Assembly (NCBI GenBank): GCA_016709445.1
Contig: JADJMV010000007.1
Location: forward strand, 225,079-289,078
DNA from: Phycisphaerales bacterium
GTDB lineage: Bacteria; Planctomycetota; Phycisphaerae; Phycisphaerales; UBA1924
Length of the DNA stretch: 64,000 nucleotides
Direction: 5' to 3'
Below are positions 18,131-27,065 of the stretch, one piece after another. The notes under the pieces were generated by a model. The model worked only from the letters and a program-made list of their open reading frames with translations. It did not search any database and had not been told where the DNA came from. How positions within the stretch are numbered: position 1 is the first letter of the stretch; every line of letters begins with the position of its first letter. A program made the position numbers and the translations under genes.

Positions 18131-18640
18131 ATGAGCACCAGCTTCCCCGGCCGAATCCGACCGACCTTCGACCTCGCCGTCGGTCCCACGCCGGACGAGG
18201 CGGCCGCCCGATTGACGGCCGCCCTCGCCGCGGCCCGGGAGGCCTACCCCTACCAGGTCCGAGGCCGGCATCTGGTCGTGACCGTCGCGCCGGGCACGAG
18301 ACACTTCTGGTCGCCCTGGCTTACGCTCGAGTTCCAGTGCGACGGGGGCTCATGTCTCGCCCGCGGCCGGTTCAGTCCCAAGCCGACGATCTGGACCGCC
18401 TTCATGCTGTCCTACATCGCGCTGCTCACCTCGGGAAGCTTCGCGATGATGTTCGCCGCGTCGATGCTGCTCATCGGCGAGGCGCCCGCGGCGTGGATCC
18501 TTCTCGCGATTGCGCTCTACGGCTCCGCGCTCGGTCTCTACCTCGCCTCGCAGGCCGGGCAGCGCCTGGCGGTCGAACAGATGCGTGAACTCCGGGGGTT
18601 CGTCGAGGCCTCGCTCTGCCCCATAGGCCCCGACCCTTGA
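18131..18640 (+). CDS. Hypothetical membrane protein
   Basis: A 169-residue protein that I do not recognise. The N-terminal 90 residues are soluble; two hydrophobic helices follow (about 92-115 and 119-140). The frame is intact and codon use is typical. A TAGGCT hexamer at 18113-18118 ends 12 bases before the ATG, leaving a leader of only about six bases. It is divergent from the DUF2959 gene. Confidence 0.62.
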   Translation: MSTSFPGRIRPTFDLAVGPTPDEAAARLTAALAAAREAYPYQVRGRHLVVTVAPGTRHFWSPWLTLEFQCDGGSCLARGRFSPKPTIWTAFMLSYIALLTSGSFAMMFAASMLLIGEAPAAWILLAIALYGSALGLYLASQAGQRLAVEQMRELRGFVEASLCPIGPDP

Positions 18641-18743
18641 GTCCCGACCGGCGGAATAGGCCGGATCGGTCCGATAGCCCACTTCGCTCCGGGAACCTCG
18701 CCTTCGGCTGGGCCCGGATCCGCTTCCGGACGATGCCCTCCGT

Positions 18744-19070
18744 ATGGCACCCGCCCTGCTCCTGCGCCTGGTCCTGATGCCGGCCGAGATCACCGACGGC
18801 CGCTCGGCTTGGTCGCAGTTCATCGGGAGCGTCGAGCGCACCTTCACCGAGAACGCCGGGACGATCCCGATCATCGGTCTGCTGATCGTCCTGGTCGTGG
18901 TCGTCGTCGTCGACTGGAAGTTCGCCGGCTGGATCGAGCGCCTCTGGCGTCGCAAGCACGACCACGATGTGCCCCACGAGGCCACGCAGCACGCGGTCTC
19001 GCACGCCCAGCCCCACGCCCAGCCCCACGACCGTGCCCCCGGCCGAGCGGGCACCCACCCGCACCACTGA
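18744..19070 (+). CDS. Small membrane protein with histidine-rich tail
   Basis: A 108-residue protein with one strong membrane helix (about 40-62, ending VVVVVVDWKFAGW) and a 40-residue C-terminal tail in which about every fourth residue is histidine (KHDHD, QHAVSHAQPHAQPHD, THPHH). Such a tail could bind Zn, Ni or Co, or could just be a low-complexity linker. No homolog is recognised. An alternative start is ATG 18777. It has no clear ribosome-binding site, so the call rests on the helix, the codon pattern and the absence of any competing gene. Confidence 0.5.
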   Translation: MAPALLLRLVLMPAEITDGRSAWSQFIGSVERTFTENAGTIPIIGLLIVLVVVVVVDWKFAGWIERLWRRKHDHDVPHEATQHAVSHAQPHAQPHDRAPGRAGTHPHH

Positions 19071-19082
19071 ACCTCGCGCCGC

Positions 19083-20607
19083 CTACGGCTGGTAGAGGGC
19101 GCACACGGCTCCCGCGGGATCCCGCACCACCGCGTACCGCGCGGTTCCCGAAGCCTTGGGGCCAGCCACGATCTCGCCGCCGAGGGATCGAGCCCGGGCG
19201 AGGCTTGCGTCCAGATCCGCGACGGTGATGTACATCATCCACTGCGCCGGGAGATCGGCATTCGCGCCCCTGGCATGGCAGACGCCGGCAACGGGGGATC
19301 CTCCCGATGTCATCGCGAAGTCGGCGTAGCCGCCCATGTCGACGGGCTCGGCCTCCCAGCCGACGACGGCCGAGTAAAAGTCGCGAATCGGGGCGGCATC
19401 GGGCACCGTCAGGTCGTGCCAGCTGATGGCGCCCGGTTTGGCGGGCTCGTTCGGTGAGGGAACTTCCGCCCCGTCATCTTGGTTCGAGGCGTCCTTGCCG
19501 CGGCCGGACTCGCCCAAACGATCCAGCGAGGCCAACCGGGCTGCCTCGGCGAGAGCCGCCTCAAACTGGGGATCTTGCCCGGCGGAATAGGGCAGCTCGC
19601 GCGGCACCTCCAGGTCCGGCTCGACGCCGACTCCCTCGAGCCGCTCGCCCTCCACGCGCACGTCGGCGACCGCGACATAGAGCAGACTCTGATCACTGAG
19701 CACCCGCAGACTCGCCGTCTATGAGCAGCACGAGCGGCTTGTGCCAGGCGTCGTTGGAGTTTCGCCAATCCTCGCCGCGAGGCCGGAACTGCATCCCCGG
19801 CGCGGCCGGGTTCGCCAGCGCCATGTACGCCGCCCTCGCCCCGCCCCAGCCGCCGCGGATGTCGAGCACGAGCGCGTCGGCGTCCGCCAACGCTCCGGTT
19901 ACCAGATCCATCAGCGCTTCCTGGTAGTCAGAACTCGCGTAGCTCCGGACACGCACGTAGGCGATCAGAGCCCCATCGACGGGGACCTCCCGCGCACTCG
20001 CCCGTATGGAATCGAGGAACAGCTCGTGCGGCTGGATCTGTCGCGGGGTGACAAGCAACTGCCGTGGCTCTGACTGCGGCCCATCGCGGCGTACCTCGAT
20101 GGGCGTGGACCCCCCGGCACCGCCCTGGAACGAAGCCACGTCCGCCCACGCCCGGCCAGCGACCGAAACGATCTCGTCGCCCACCAGCAGCCCGGCCTCA
20201 GCCGCGGGACCGCCCGGGTAGACGTCTTCGATGAAGTTCCTCCCTTCGATCTCTCGGGTGGTGATTCCGATGCCGAGATACGAGGACCCGCCCTTGGGGC
20301 TGAAGGCATCGAGCAGCTCGTAGTACGCCGCCTGACCCTGGTGGTAGTGGTGCGTGTGGGAAGCGTGCAAGGTATCGAGCGCCTCGTTGATCACCGCCGA
20401 GATCGCCTCGGGGGTCGTCGCGGCGGCCGCCGCGGGGTGCAGGCGGTCGCGGACCGAGTCCCAGTCCACGCCGTGGAGACCCGGGTCATAGAACTCGTCA
20501 CGGATTGTCTGGCACGCCTCGTCAAAGACCACGCCGCCCGCGGGCTGGGCGAAACTTGCCGGTGCGAGCAGGAGGAGGCCGACGCGAGCGATCGTTGCAG
20601 GATGCAT
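19083..20607 (-). pseudogene. S41-family protease fused to a VOC domain, active site deleted
   Basis: The ATG at 20607 begins a signal peptide (APASFAQ). Then come the N-terminal S41 region (ETCQ-like start, residues 20-110), a PDZ domain (SSYLGIGITT, GGPAAEAGLLVGDEIVSVAG) and the start of the catalytic domain (LVLDIRGGWGG, KPLVLLIDGESAG). Reading then runs into a stop. In another frame the S41 end resumes with VLSDQSLLYVAVADV and GVGVEPDLEVP. About 40 residues that normally carry the catalytic Ser and Lys are missing, and the frame is broken at about 19700-19715. After a charged linker the same frame continues into a complete VOC domain (ISWHDLTVPDAAPIRDFYSAVVGWE ... AVVRDPAGAVCALYQP split across it), with no start codon of its own. 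The protease is dead as written. Confidence 0.78.
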
Positions 20608-20613
20608 CCCGGC

Positions 20614-20619
20614 AGGATA
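20614..20619 (-). promoter_or_regulatory. -10 element, leaderless S41 gene
   Basis: TATCCT on the minus strand ends six bases before the ATG at 20607; no Shine-Dalgarno sequence is present. Confidence 0.5.
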
Positions 20620-20696
20620 CCACGGACCGAATGGCCCGCCCCGCCCGGCCCCGCCCTGGGGGTGGGCGCGCTGCGCCGACGAGACGCTCCGGCGGA

Positions 20697-22289
20697 TCAC
20701 GAGCAGCCCGAGGTGAACGCGTTGAGGAACGCGAGCACGTCGATGGTGTTGATCGAGCCATCATGGTTGAAGTCGCCCGAAGGATCGTGGGCGACCCAGG
20801 CGTTCAGGAAGGTCAGCACATCGATGGTGTTGACCTGTCCATCGTGGTTGAAGTCGGCGGGGCATGGCGCCGTCTCCTCGATGACCCAGCGCGTTCCGGC
20901 CGCCAGCCCGAGCAGGTCCTGCTGGAGGTGCGATCCCGCCGAGCCCGGCCATGCGATCCGCGCGTCGACCGCCTGTCGCGACCCGAGACCGAAGTGGATC
21001 TCCGACGCGCCCTGGCTCGTGAACCCGCCGGTCGCGGAGACCTCACGCGCGCCGAGCAGGAAGCCCGGATCGCCCACATGCCCGGCCCCGTAGAACGTCA
21101 CGATCGCGCCGACCCCGTCGCGGTTCGAGTAGCCCGCGCCGCCCTCGGCGAAGCGCCCCCGCAACTGCAGGCCGATGGCGCCCCCCAACGCCGGGGTTGT
21201 GTTCTCGTAGAAGTAGTTGGTAGTCGGCGTGTGCTCGTTGCCGGCCGCGAGGTCGAGATCGCCATCGCCGTCCGCGTCGGCCCACGCCACAGCGTCGGTA
21301 CTCCCGAGGCCAAACTGGCCTTCAGGCGTGAATACGCCCGATCCATCGTTGATCCAGAGCAGGTTCTGGGCGGCGCTGGTGAAGTCGCCGTTGCCCTGTG
21401 CAAGATCGAGGTCGCCGTCGTTGTCGAAATCACCCCAGGCCCCGGTGTTTGGATCCCCGATACCGAAGGCGGGCTCACCGTTGAATGTCCCATCGCCGTT
21501 GTTGCGGTAGAGCATGCTCTGCCCATTGTTCCAGTTCATCACCGCCAGATCGAGATCGCCGTCGCCGTCGGCGTCGGCCCACGCCACGGCCGACGTGTCG
21601 CCGAGGCCGAACTCGTCCCGAGCGGTGAAGGTGCCGTCCCCGTTGTTGATGTAGAGCGCGTTCGGCTCCTCGAGGCTGAACCCTCCATTGCCGACGGCCA
21701 GGTCGGGGTCGCCATCGCCGTCGAAGTCGCCCCACGCGACCGAGTCGGTGCGCAGCATGCCGAACTCGTCGCGGGCGGTGAAGGTCCCGTCCCCGTTGTT
21801 GACGTAGAGCGCGTTCGGCTGCGCCGAGCCCAGGATGCCATTTCCGACGGCCAGGTCGAGGTCGCCGTCGAGGTCGAAATCGGCCCACGCCATCGCGACC
21901 GTGCTCCGGAGGCCGAATTCCGGCTGCTCGGTGAACGTGCCGTCCCCGTTGTTGATCTCGAGGTAGTTCTGCGCATTCGAGCCATTGCCGATCGCCAGGT
22001 CGAGGTCGCCGTCGTTGTCGAAGTCCGCCCACACCGCCGCGAACGTGTTCTTGTTGCCGAAGGCGTTGCCTCCCGCGAAGCCCCCGACCCCGTCGTTCAG
22101 GTAGAGCCCGTTGGCGCCCCCGCTGGTGTTGGCCACCGCCAGATCGAAATCACCATCCCCATCGGCGTCACCCCAGGCGATGGCGATGGTTGCCTTGCCG
22201 CCGAACGATTCGTGCTCAACAAACATCCCGACCTGCGCCCCAGCCAGGGGGGCGGCGGTGCTGATTCCGATCATAATGCGTACAAGCAC
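20697..22289 (-). CDS. Secreted FG-GAP/VCBS repeat protein with dockerin-like C-terminus
   Basis: A 530-residue extracellular protein. A short hydrophobic leader is followed by about eight repeats of roughly 45 residues, each with an Asp-rich calcium loop (ADGDGDFDLAV, DFDNDGDLDLAI and similar), the signature of a seven-bladed FG-GAP beta-propeller. An ASPIC/UnbV-like segment follows (about 370-465). The C-terminus holds two dockerin-like calcium motifs (CPADFNHDGQVNTIDVL and GDFNHDGSINTIDVL) ending in FTSGCS, a tail common in Phycisphaerae. Translation starts at GTG 22289, with GAGG eight bases upstream. The promoter region carries the palindrome at 22322-22344. Confidence 0.85.
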   Translation of the reverse strand: MLVRIMIGISTAAPLAGAQVGMFVEHESFGGKATIAIAWGDADGDGDFDLAVANTSGGANGLYLNDGVGGFAGGNAFGNKNTFAAVWADFDNDGDLDLAIGNGSNAQNYLEINNGDGTFTEQPEFGLRSTVAMAWADFDLDGDLDLAVGNGILGSAQPNALYVNNGDGTFTARDEFGMLRTDSVAWGDFDGDGDPDLAVGNGGFSLEEPNALYINNGDGTFTARDEFGLGDTSAVAWADADGDGDLDLAVMNWNNGQSMLYRNNGDGTFNGEPAFGIGDPNTGAWGDFDNDGDLDLAQGNGDFTSAAQNLLWINDGSGVFTPEGQFGLGSTDAVAWADADGDGDLDLAAGNEHTPTTNYFYENTTPALGGAIGLQLRGRFAEGGAGYSNRDGVGAIVTFYGAGHVGDPGFLLGAREVSATGGFTSQGASEIHFGLGSRQAVDARIAWPGSAGSHLQQDLLGLAAGTRWVIEETAPCPADFNHDGQVNTIDVLTFLNAWVAHDPSGDFNHDGSINTIDVLAFLNAFTSGCS

Positions 22290-22321
22290 GGTGCATTCCT
22301 CTTCGAATGGGGTGCGGCATC

Positions 22322-22344
22322 AAAGTGTATTCTGTATACACTTT
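22322..22344. promoter_or_regulatory. Candidate GntR-type operator
   Basis: A perfect 9-bp inverted repeat, AAAGTGTAT and ATACACTTT, is separated by five bases. It contains the smaller palindrome TGTATACA (22333-22340), a form typical of FadR/VanR-type GntR operators. On the minus strand a TACACT hexamer (22329-22324) within it is a plausible -10 for the VCBS gene. A GntR gene ends 47 bases away, so autoregulation or control of the VCBS gene are both possible. Confidence 0.6.
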
Positions 22345-22390
22345 GCCTGCGGCGGCGGTTGCACGGGCGGCGCCAAAATCCTGGATCGCC

Positions 22391-23083
22391 TCAGCGAGCC
22401 CGCATCCAAGCTGCAAGCGTCTCGCCCGACTCGACCTCGAGCCGATAGGCCAACTCCGCGGCCAGTTCCGCGTCGCCACGCTCCACCGCCTCGGTGACCG
22501 GGCCACGCCTCGGGGAGAATCCCTTGGAGCGCCGCAGCGGTTCCAACTCATGGCGATGCAGCATGTAGCAGTATTGGTAGCGATAGCACCGCTCTCGCAC
22601 CGCCCGCAGCATCCGCTGCAGCGTGTCGTTCCCGCACAGACCGGTCAGGGCCCGGTGCCAAGCGACGTTTAACTCGTAGACGCGCGGGCCGTCGTCGAGA
22701 TGGGCGGAGATCGCCTCCGTGATGCGCAGCAATTCCGCGTGCGCTCCCCGGATCCTCGCGCCGGTCGTGCGGATCGCGAGCGCCTCCAAAGCCGCGTTGA
22801 TCGGCGAGACCTCGAGCAGTTCCCCGACACTCATCTCCGGCACTCGGAATCCCTTGCCCATCTCGGCCAGCAGGAATCCCTCGCGTTGGAGCCCGAGCAG
22901 AGCCTCTCTGAGGGGCGTGCGGCTGACCCGGAGTTCCGCCGCAAGATGGGTCTCATTGATCCGAGTCCCGCCGGCGATTGCCCCGCGAATGATCCGGTCA
23001 AGGACGATCTCGCGGATCTGGGCGCGCAGCGGCACCCGGACGATCGCACCAGGTCCATCGAGATCCAGTCCATCAACGTCCAA
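22391..23083 (-). CDS. GntR-family transcriptional regulator (FadR subfamily)
   Basis: A 230-residue regulator. The winged helix covers about residues 17-85 (LRAQIREIVLDRIIRGAI, RINETHLAAELRVSRTPLREALLGLQREGFL). The all-helical FCD domain follows, with the acidic/histidine metal-ligand pattern (ELNVAWHRALTGLCGN and a later His). The start is TTG 23083, supported by GGAGGG six bases upstream; GTG 23035 is an alternative. It lies 30 bases downstream of the aminotransferase on the same strand, and a TAGGAT hexamer in that gap could also start it separately. The effector is unknown. Confidence 0.88.
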   Translation of the reverse strand: MDVDGLDLDGPGAIVRVPLRAQIREIVLDRIIRGAIAGGTRINETHLAAELRVSRTPLREALLGLQREGFLLAEMGKGFRVPEMSVGELLEVSPINAALEALAIRTTGARIRGAHAELLRITEAISAHLDDGPRVYELNVAWHRALTGLCGNDTLQRMLRAVRERCYRYQYCYMLHRHELEPLRRSKGFSPRRGPVTEAVERGDAELAAELAYRLEVESGETLAAWMRAR

Positions 23084-23113
23084 GCCGAGCCCTCCGCGCC
23101 GGGCCCATCCTAC

Positions 23114-24322
23114 CTACGAGAGGCGGCCCAGGGCCTCGGCTGCCGCGGCCATCCCCGACCGAATCTCCTCCTCGGGCGTGGCGAAGCTCAGGCGCAGAAA
23201 CCCGTCCTGCATGAACGCACGCCCCGACGCGGTCACGACGCCGGCCTCCCGCACCAGGTACGCGGCCACATCGTCGGCGGTCTGGATGGTCTCACCCGAG
23301 GGCGTCCGCTTGCCGAGGCAGCCGGCGACATCCCAGAACGAGTAGAACGCGGCCGGAGTCGGCCAGATCCGCACGTGCGGCATACCCCGGGCGCACCACA
23401 GGAGCAGGTCGCGGCGGTCCTGGAGTTCCCGGACAAGCGAGAGGTCATATTCCCGGCCGATAGCCGCGAGAGCGGCCCGCTGCGTCGGGACACTCGGGTT
23501 GGCGGTGTAGTGGCTCTGAAGGTTGATCATGGCGCCGGTCAGGTCGTCGGGGCCCACGGTCCAGCCGATGCGCAGACCGCCCGTGCGCCGGAAGTTCTTG
23601 CTCAGCCCGTCCACCTGGATCAGCCACGGTCGGGTGGCCTCGTCGACCCGCGGCTCCGGGTAGGAGGCCCCGTCGAAGACGATCCTCCAGTAGAGCCGGT
23701 CGAGCACGAAGTACACCTGCCGCTCGACGCACACGTCGAGCAGGGCGTTGATCTCCGAGTGCGAATAGAGCTGACCCGTCGGGTTGACCGGGTTGTTCAC
23801 CAGGAAGAGCTTGGTGTGTGGGCGGCTGTCGAGGTTGCGCTCCAGATCGGCGGGGGTGACCTTCAGGGCGCGCTCTCCGCCGGCGAGGGGCAGCACCATC
23901 GTTGGAAAGGCGTACGCCATCACCGCCAGGGGCTGGTAGCTCACCCACGGGGCCGCGTCGAAAAGCACGCAATCCGCCGGGTTGCAGACCGCCATGAAGA
24001 TATTGAAGAGCGACTGCTTCGCCCCGGTCGAGATCACCACGTTGCCGACGTCGTAGTGCGATGCCACATCGAGCCAATCGAGCACCCGCCGGCGAAGCTC
24101 CGGCAGCCCCGCCGGATCGGAGTACATCGTGTCCATCTCACGGAATGCCCGCTCACCCGCTTCTCGGATCGGCGGATCCAACTCCCCCTTGGTCTCCCCC
24201 AATCCGAAATCGTAAACCGGGAGCCCTCGGGAGACCCTCTCCCCGACCAGCGTCTTGAGCGCCAGCGTGAGAGAAGGGCGGAACTTGCTCAGCTTCGCGC
24301 TGATGCGTTCGTGGGGCTCCAT
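23114..24322 (-). CDS. PLP-dependent aminotransferase, class I/II
   Basis: A 402-residue fold-type I aminotransferase. Seen are the substrate/cofactor blocks MYSDPAGLPELRRRV, TGAKQSLFNIFMAVCNP, VNNPVNPTGQLYS, the Asp in YFVLDRLYWR (usual DEIY position), and the PLP lysine in DGLSKNFRRTGGLRIGW, with the phosphate-binding Arg after it. It resembles aspartate/aromatic aminotransferases; the exact substrate is not determinable. The ATG at 24322 has GGAG upstream, and a TATGCT at 24357-24352 is a likely -10. A GntR regulator follows it, perhaps controlling it. Confidence 0.9.
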   Translation of the reverse strand: MEPHERISAKLSKFRPSLTLALKTLVGERVSRGLPVYDFGLGETKGELDPPIREAGERAFREMDTMYSDPAGLPELRRRVLDWLDVASHYDVGNVVISTGAKQSLFNIFMAVCNPADCVLFDAAPWVSYQPLAVMAYAFPTMVLPLAGGERALKVTPADLERNLDSRPHTKLFLVNNPVNPTGQLYSHSEINALLDVCVERQVYFVLDRLYWRIVFDGASYPEPRVDEATRPWLIQVDGLSKNFRRTGGLRIGWTVGPDDLTGAMINLQSHYTANPSVPTQRAALAAIGREYDLSLVRELQDRRDLLLWCARGMPHVRIWPTPAAFYSFWDVAGCLGKRTPSGETIQTADDVAAYLVREAGVVTASGRAFMQDGFLRLSFATPEEEIRSGMAAAAEALGRLS

Positions 24323-24423
24323 TGGGGCTCCGGGGCTGGGGGGCAACCCGAGCATACCCGGTCCAGGTCCGCGCCCGCTTCGTTCCAGCCCCGGACGCCG
24401 ATCCGCCGATATACCTCCCGGTC

Positions 24424-25698
24424 ATGCTGCGCCCCGGCCACATCGTCACGCTGTGCGTCCTCGCCCTGCTCATGCTCGGCGTGGTCATGGTCAACTCCGC
24501 CCTGATGACCGTCGACCCCGTCGATGGCCAGGGCGTCCAGGCCGTCGGCGTCACCGCCGAGTCGATCATCCTCAGCAAGTCCACCGCCTACATGGGCCTC
24601 GCTCTCGCGGCCTTGGCGGGCTGCGCCCTGCTCCCGGTGCGAGGGATTTCCCGTCTGGTCACCGGGCCCATCGAGCGCGACCCGACCCCCCAGGCCGGTC
24701 TCCGCACGCTGACGCTCTGTGTGCTCGGCCTGCTCGGCGTCCTCGCCCTCGTCTACCTGCCCGTCATCGGCCGTGAGGTCAACGGATCGGCGCGCTGGAT
24801 CCGTGTCGCTGGGCAGTCGATCCAGCCCTCAGAAATCGTCAAATGGGGACTCCTGGCCCTCATCGCCTGGTACGGGGCCGTCCGAGCCAAGTGGCTCCCG
24901 AGCTTCCGATGGGGGCTCCTGCCCGCCCTCGTCGCCACCGGCGGCGTCTGCCTATTCGTCGTCAAGGAAGACCTGGGGACGGGCGTCCTCATCGCCGCCT
25001 CCTGTTGCATCGTGCTCTTGGCCGGGGGCGCCAGGGTGCTCCACTTCGCCGCGTTCATCCCCCTGGGCCTCGTCGGTGTCGCGGGCGCGATCATCACGAG
25101 CCCCTACCGCGTCGAACGAATCCTCGCCTTTCTCGACCCCTGGGCCGACCCGCAGGACACCGGATACCACATGATCCAGTCCATGGCCGCCATCGCGGGC
25201 GGCGGCGGGCCCGGGCGCGGCCTCGGCCACGGCTTCCAGAAATTCGGCTACCTGCCCGAAGACCACACCGACTTCCTCTTCGCCATCGTCTGTGAAGAAC
25301 TCGGGATCATTGGGGCGGCCCTCGTGCTCGGGCTCTATGTGTTGCTCGTGCTCACCGGGCTCGGCATCGTCCGCCGCGAGCCCGACCGCCTGCTCAAGCT
25401 GCTCGGCCTCGGCATCGTCACCACGATCGGATTGCAGGCCGTGATCAATCTCTTCGTCGTGACGGGCATGGCCCCCACCAAGGGCATCGCCCTCCCCCTC
25501 ATGAGTTCCGGCGGCACCGGTTGGATCCTGACGGCAGCCTGCCTCGGCCTGCTGGTTGCGATGGACCGCACCCAGCCCCGCCCGGTCGCGTACGCCGAGG
25601 ACGCCGGCGAGGCCGCCGAGAGCGACACCTCCGCCGAGATCGCCCTCCGCGAGCCGAAAGCCGGGGCGCTCCGCGGGGGCACGGTCGCGGCCACATGA
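24424..25698 (+). CDS. ftsW: Peptidoglycan glycosyltransferase FtsW (SEDS family)
   Basis: A 424-residue SEDS protein with about ten membrane helices. The family's core appears as GREVNGSARWI, QPSEIVKWGLL, KEDLGTGVLI, YHMIQSMAAIAGGGGPGRGLG and PEDHTDFLFAIVCEELG, with the catalytic Asp of the DLGT loop present. The end PTKGIALPLMSSGGTGW is also typical. FtsW polymerises lipid II at the division septum; RodA is the alternative, but the overlap with murG favours FtsW. The overlap is ATGA at 25695-25698. The presence of both shows that peptidoglycan synthesis genes are retained. Confidence 0.9.
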   Translation: MLRPGHIVTLCVLALLMLGVVMVNSALMTVDPVDGQGVQAVGVTAESIILSKSTAYMGLALAALAGCALLPVRGISRLVTGPIERDPTPQAGLRTLTLCVLGLLGVLALVYLPVIGREVNGSARWIRVAGQSIQPSEIVKWGLLALIAWYGAVRAKWLPSFRWGLLPALVATGGVCLFVVKEDLGTGVLIAASCCIVLLAGGARVLHFAAFIPLGLVGVAGAIITSPYRVERILAFLDPWADPQDTGYHMIQSMAAIAGGGGPGRGLGHGFQKFGYLPEDHTDFLFAIVCEELGIIGAALVLGLYVLLVLTGLGIVRREPDRLLKLLGLGIVTTIGLQAVINLFVVTGMAPTKGIALPLMSSGGTGWILTAACLGLLVAMDRTQPRPVAYAEDAGEAAESDTSAEIALREPKAGALRGGTVAAT

Positions 25699-26804
25699 AC
25701 GCCCGAGGCATCGTCTTCGCCGGCGGGGGCACCGGCGGCCACCTCTACCCGGCCGTCGCGGTGCTCGAACGCCTCCGCGAACTGGAGCCGGGCCTCCAGC
25801 CTCGCTTCCTGTGCTCCACCCGCCAGATCGACGAACGCATCCTCCTCGCGCAGGGTGTCCTATTCCAACCCATCCCGGCCGCCCCGTTGAGCTCCCGCCC
25901 GCTTGGACTCGCCCGGTTTGTCTGGAGTTGGGGTGGCGCGGTCCGGGCTTCGCGGGCCGCGATTCAGCGGCTGCGTGCCGAGTGCGGCGGGGGGCCGCTC
26001 AGGGTGCTCTCCACCGGCGGGTTCGTCGCGGCCCCGGTCGTTCAGGCGGCACGGGTCGAGCGGATCCCCGTGGTACTGCTCAACCAGGATGCCCCGCCGG
26101 GCAAAGCGAACCGCTGGATTGCGCGCCACGCCTCCCAGGTCTTCACGGCGGCCCAGGTCGATCGTCCGGCGTGGGTGCGCATACCGCCGGTCGTCCGCCG
26201 CGCGGCGCTCGCACCCGCCGATCGCGCCGAATGTCGGCGACGCCTGGGGCTCGACCCCGATCGCCCCGTGTTATTCGTGACCGGCGCGAGCCAGGGCTCG
26301 CGCAGCGTCAACGAGTTCCTCGGTGCCTTTCTCCAGGCCCACGGGCCGGCGATGGTGGGGGAGGGCTGGCAAGTGGTGCACCAGACCGGATCTCTGAACA
26401 ACGACGCCTGCCGCTCGTCGTACGACGAGGCGGGCGTGACGGCGCTGGTCGAGCCGTTCTTCGACGCCATGGGATTGGCCTGGGGCGCCTGCGAGTGCGC
26501 CGTCAGCCGCGCTGGCGCCGGGTCTGTCGCTGAGGCGTGGGCCAACCACGTGCCCACGCTCTTCCTTCCCTACCCCTATCACCGCGATCAGCACCAGCGG
26601 CAGAACGCCGAGCCCCTCCGCCGCGTGGGCGGCGCCATGATCGAGACCGATCACATCGAGGCAACTCTGAACATGGTGCAGGTTGCGCCCAAACTGCTCG
26701 AACTGATGGCCAATCCCGCGAAGCGCGACGCCATGCGCGCCGCACTCGCCTCGCTCGGCCCCGTCGATGGCGCAGATCGCCTCGCCCGGGCGCTGCTGGA
26801 GTAG
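25695..26804 (+). CDS. murG: Lipid II synthase MurG
   Basis: A 369-residue glycosyltransferase that adds GlcNAc to lipid I on the cytoplasmic face. The glycine-rich loop GGGTGGHLYPAVAV is at residues 9-22. Then come STGGFVAAPVVQAA, NQDAPPGKANR (NxxPGxxN-like), VTGASQGSRSVN, the AVSRAGAGSVAEAW nucleotide motif, and PYPYHRDQHQRQNAEPL. Length and order match MurG. The start ATG overlaps the ftsW stop, so the two are translationally coupled. Confidence 0.94.
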   Translation: MNARGIVFAGGGTGGHLYPAVAVLERLRELEPGLQPRFLCSTRQIDERILLAQGVLFQPIPAAPLSSRPLGLARFVWSWGGAVRASRAAIQRLRAECGGGPLRVLSTGGFVAAPVVQAARVERIPVVLLNQDAPPGKANRWIARHASQVFTAAQVDRPAWVRIPPVVRRAALAPADRAECRRRLGLDPDRPVLFVTGASQGSRSVNEFLGAFLQAHGPAMVGEGWQVVHQTGSLNNDACRSSYDEAGVTALVEPFFDAMGLAWGACECAVSRAGAGSVAEAWANHVPTLFLPYPYHRDQHQRQNAEPLRRVGGAMIETDHIEATLNMVQVAPKLLELMANPAKRDAMRAALASLGPVDGADRLARALLE

Positions 26805-27053
26805 AGAGCACACCCCTTCCGACGGCGCGCGCTGCACCGCCGCGGACGCCGAGTGCGTTGAGCAAGGCAGGATCGGCCTCGCCAGCGGGGCGATGCACGC
26901 GGAGCAGAGTCAGCCGTCCTCCGGACGGCGCGGATCTTCATCCCGTCCAGCCGTCCCATGTCCCGCCTCGGTCCGCATCTCACGCGATCTGCCTGCGGCC
27001 AATCCGCCCGCTGCCCGCTCGCCGGCAAACCGGCTCGGAACCCTGCCAGGGAC

Positions 27054-27059
27054 TACCCT
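27054..27059 (+). promoter_or_regulatory. -10 element, leaderless isocitrate-lyase-family gene
   Basis: TACCCT ends six bases before the ATG at 27066. The remaining 26805-27053 gap has no other feature that I can see. Confidence 0.5.
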
Positions 27060-27065
27060 TCGCCC

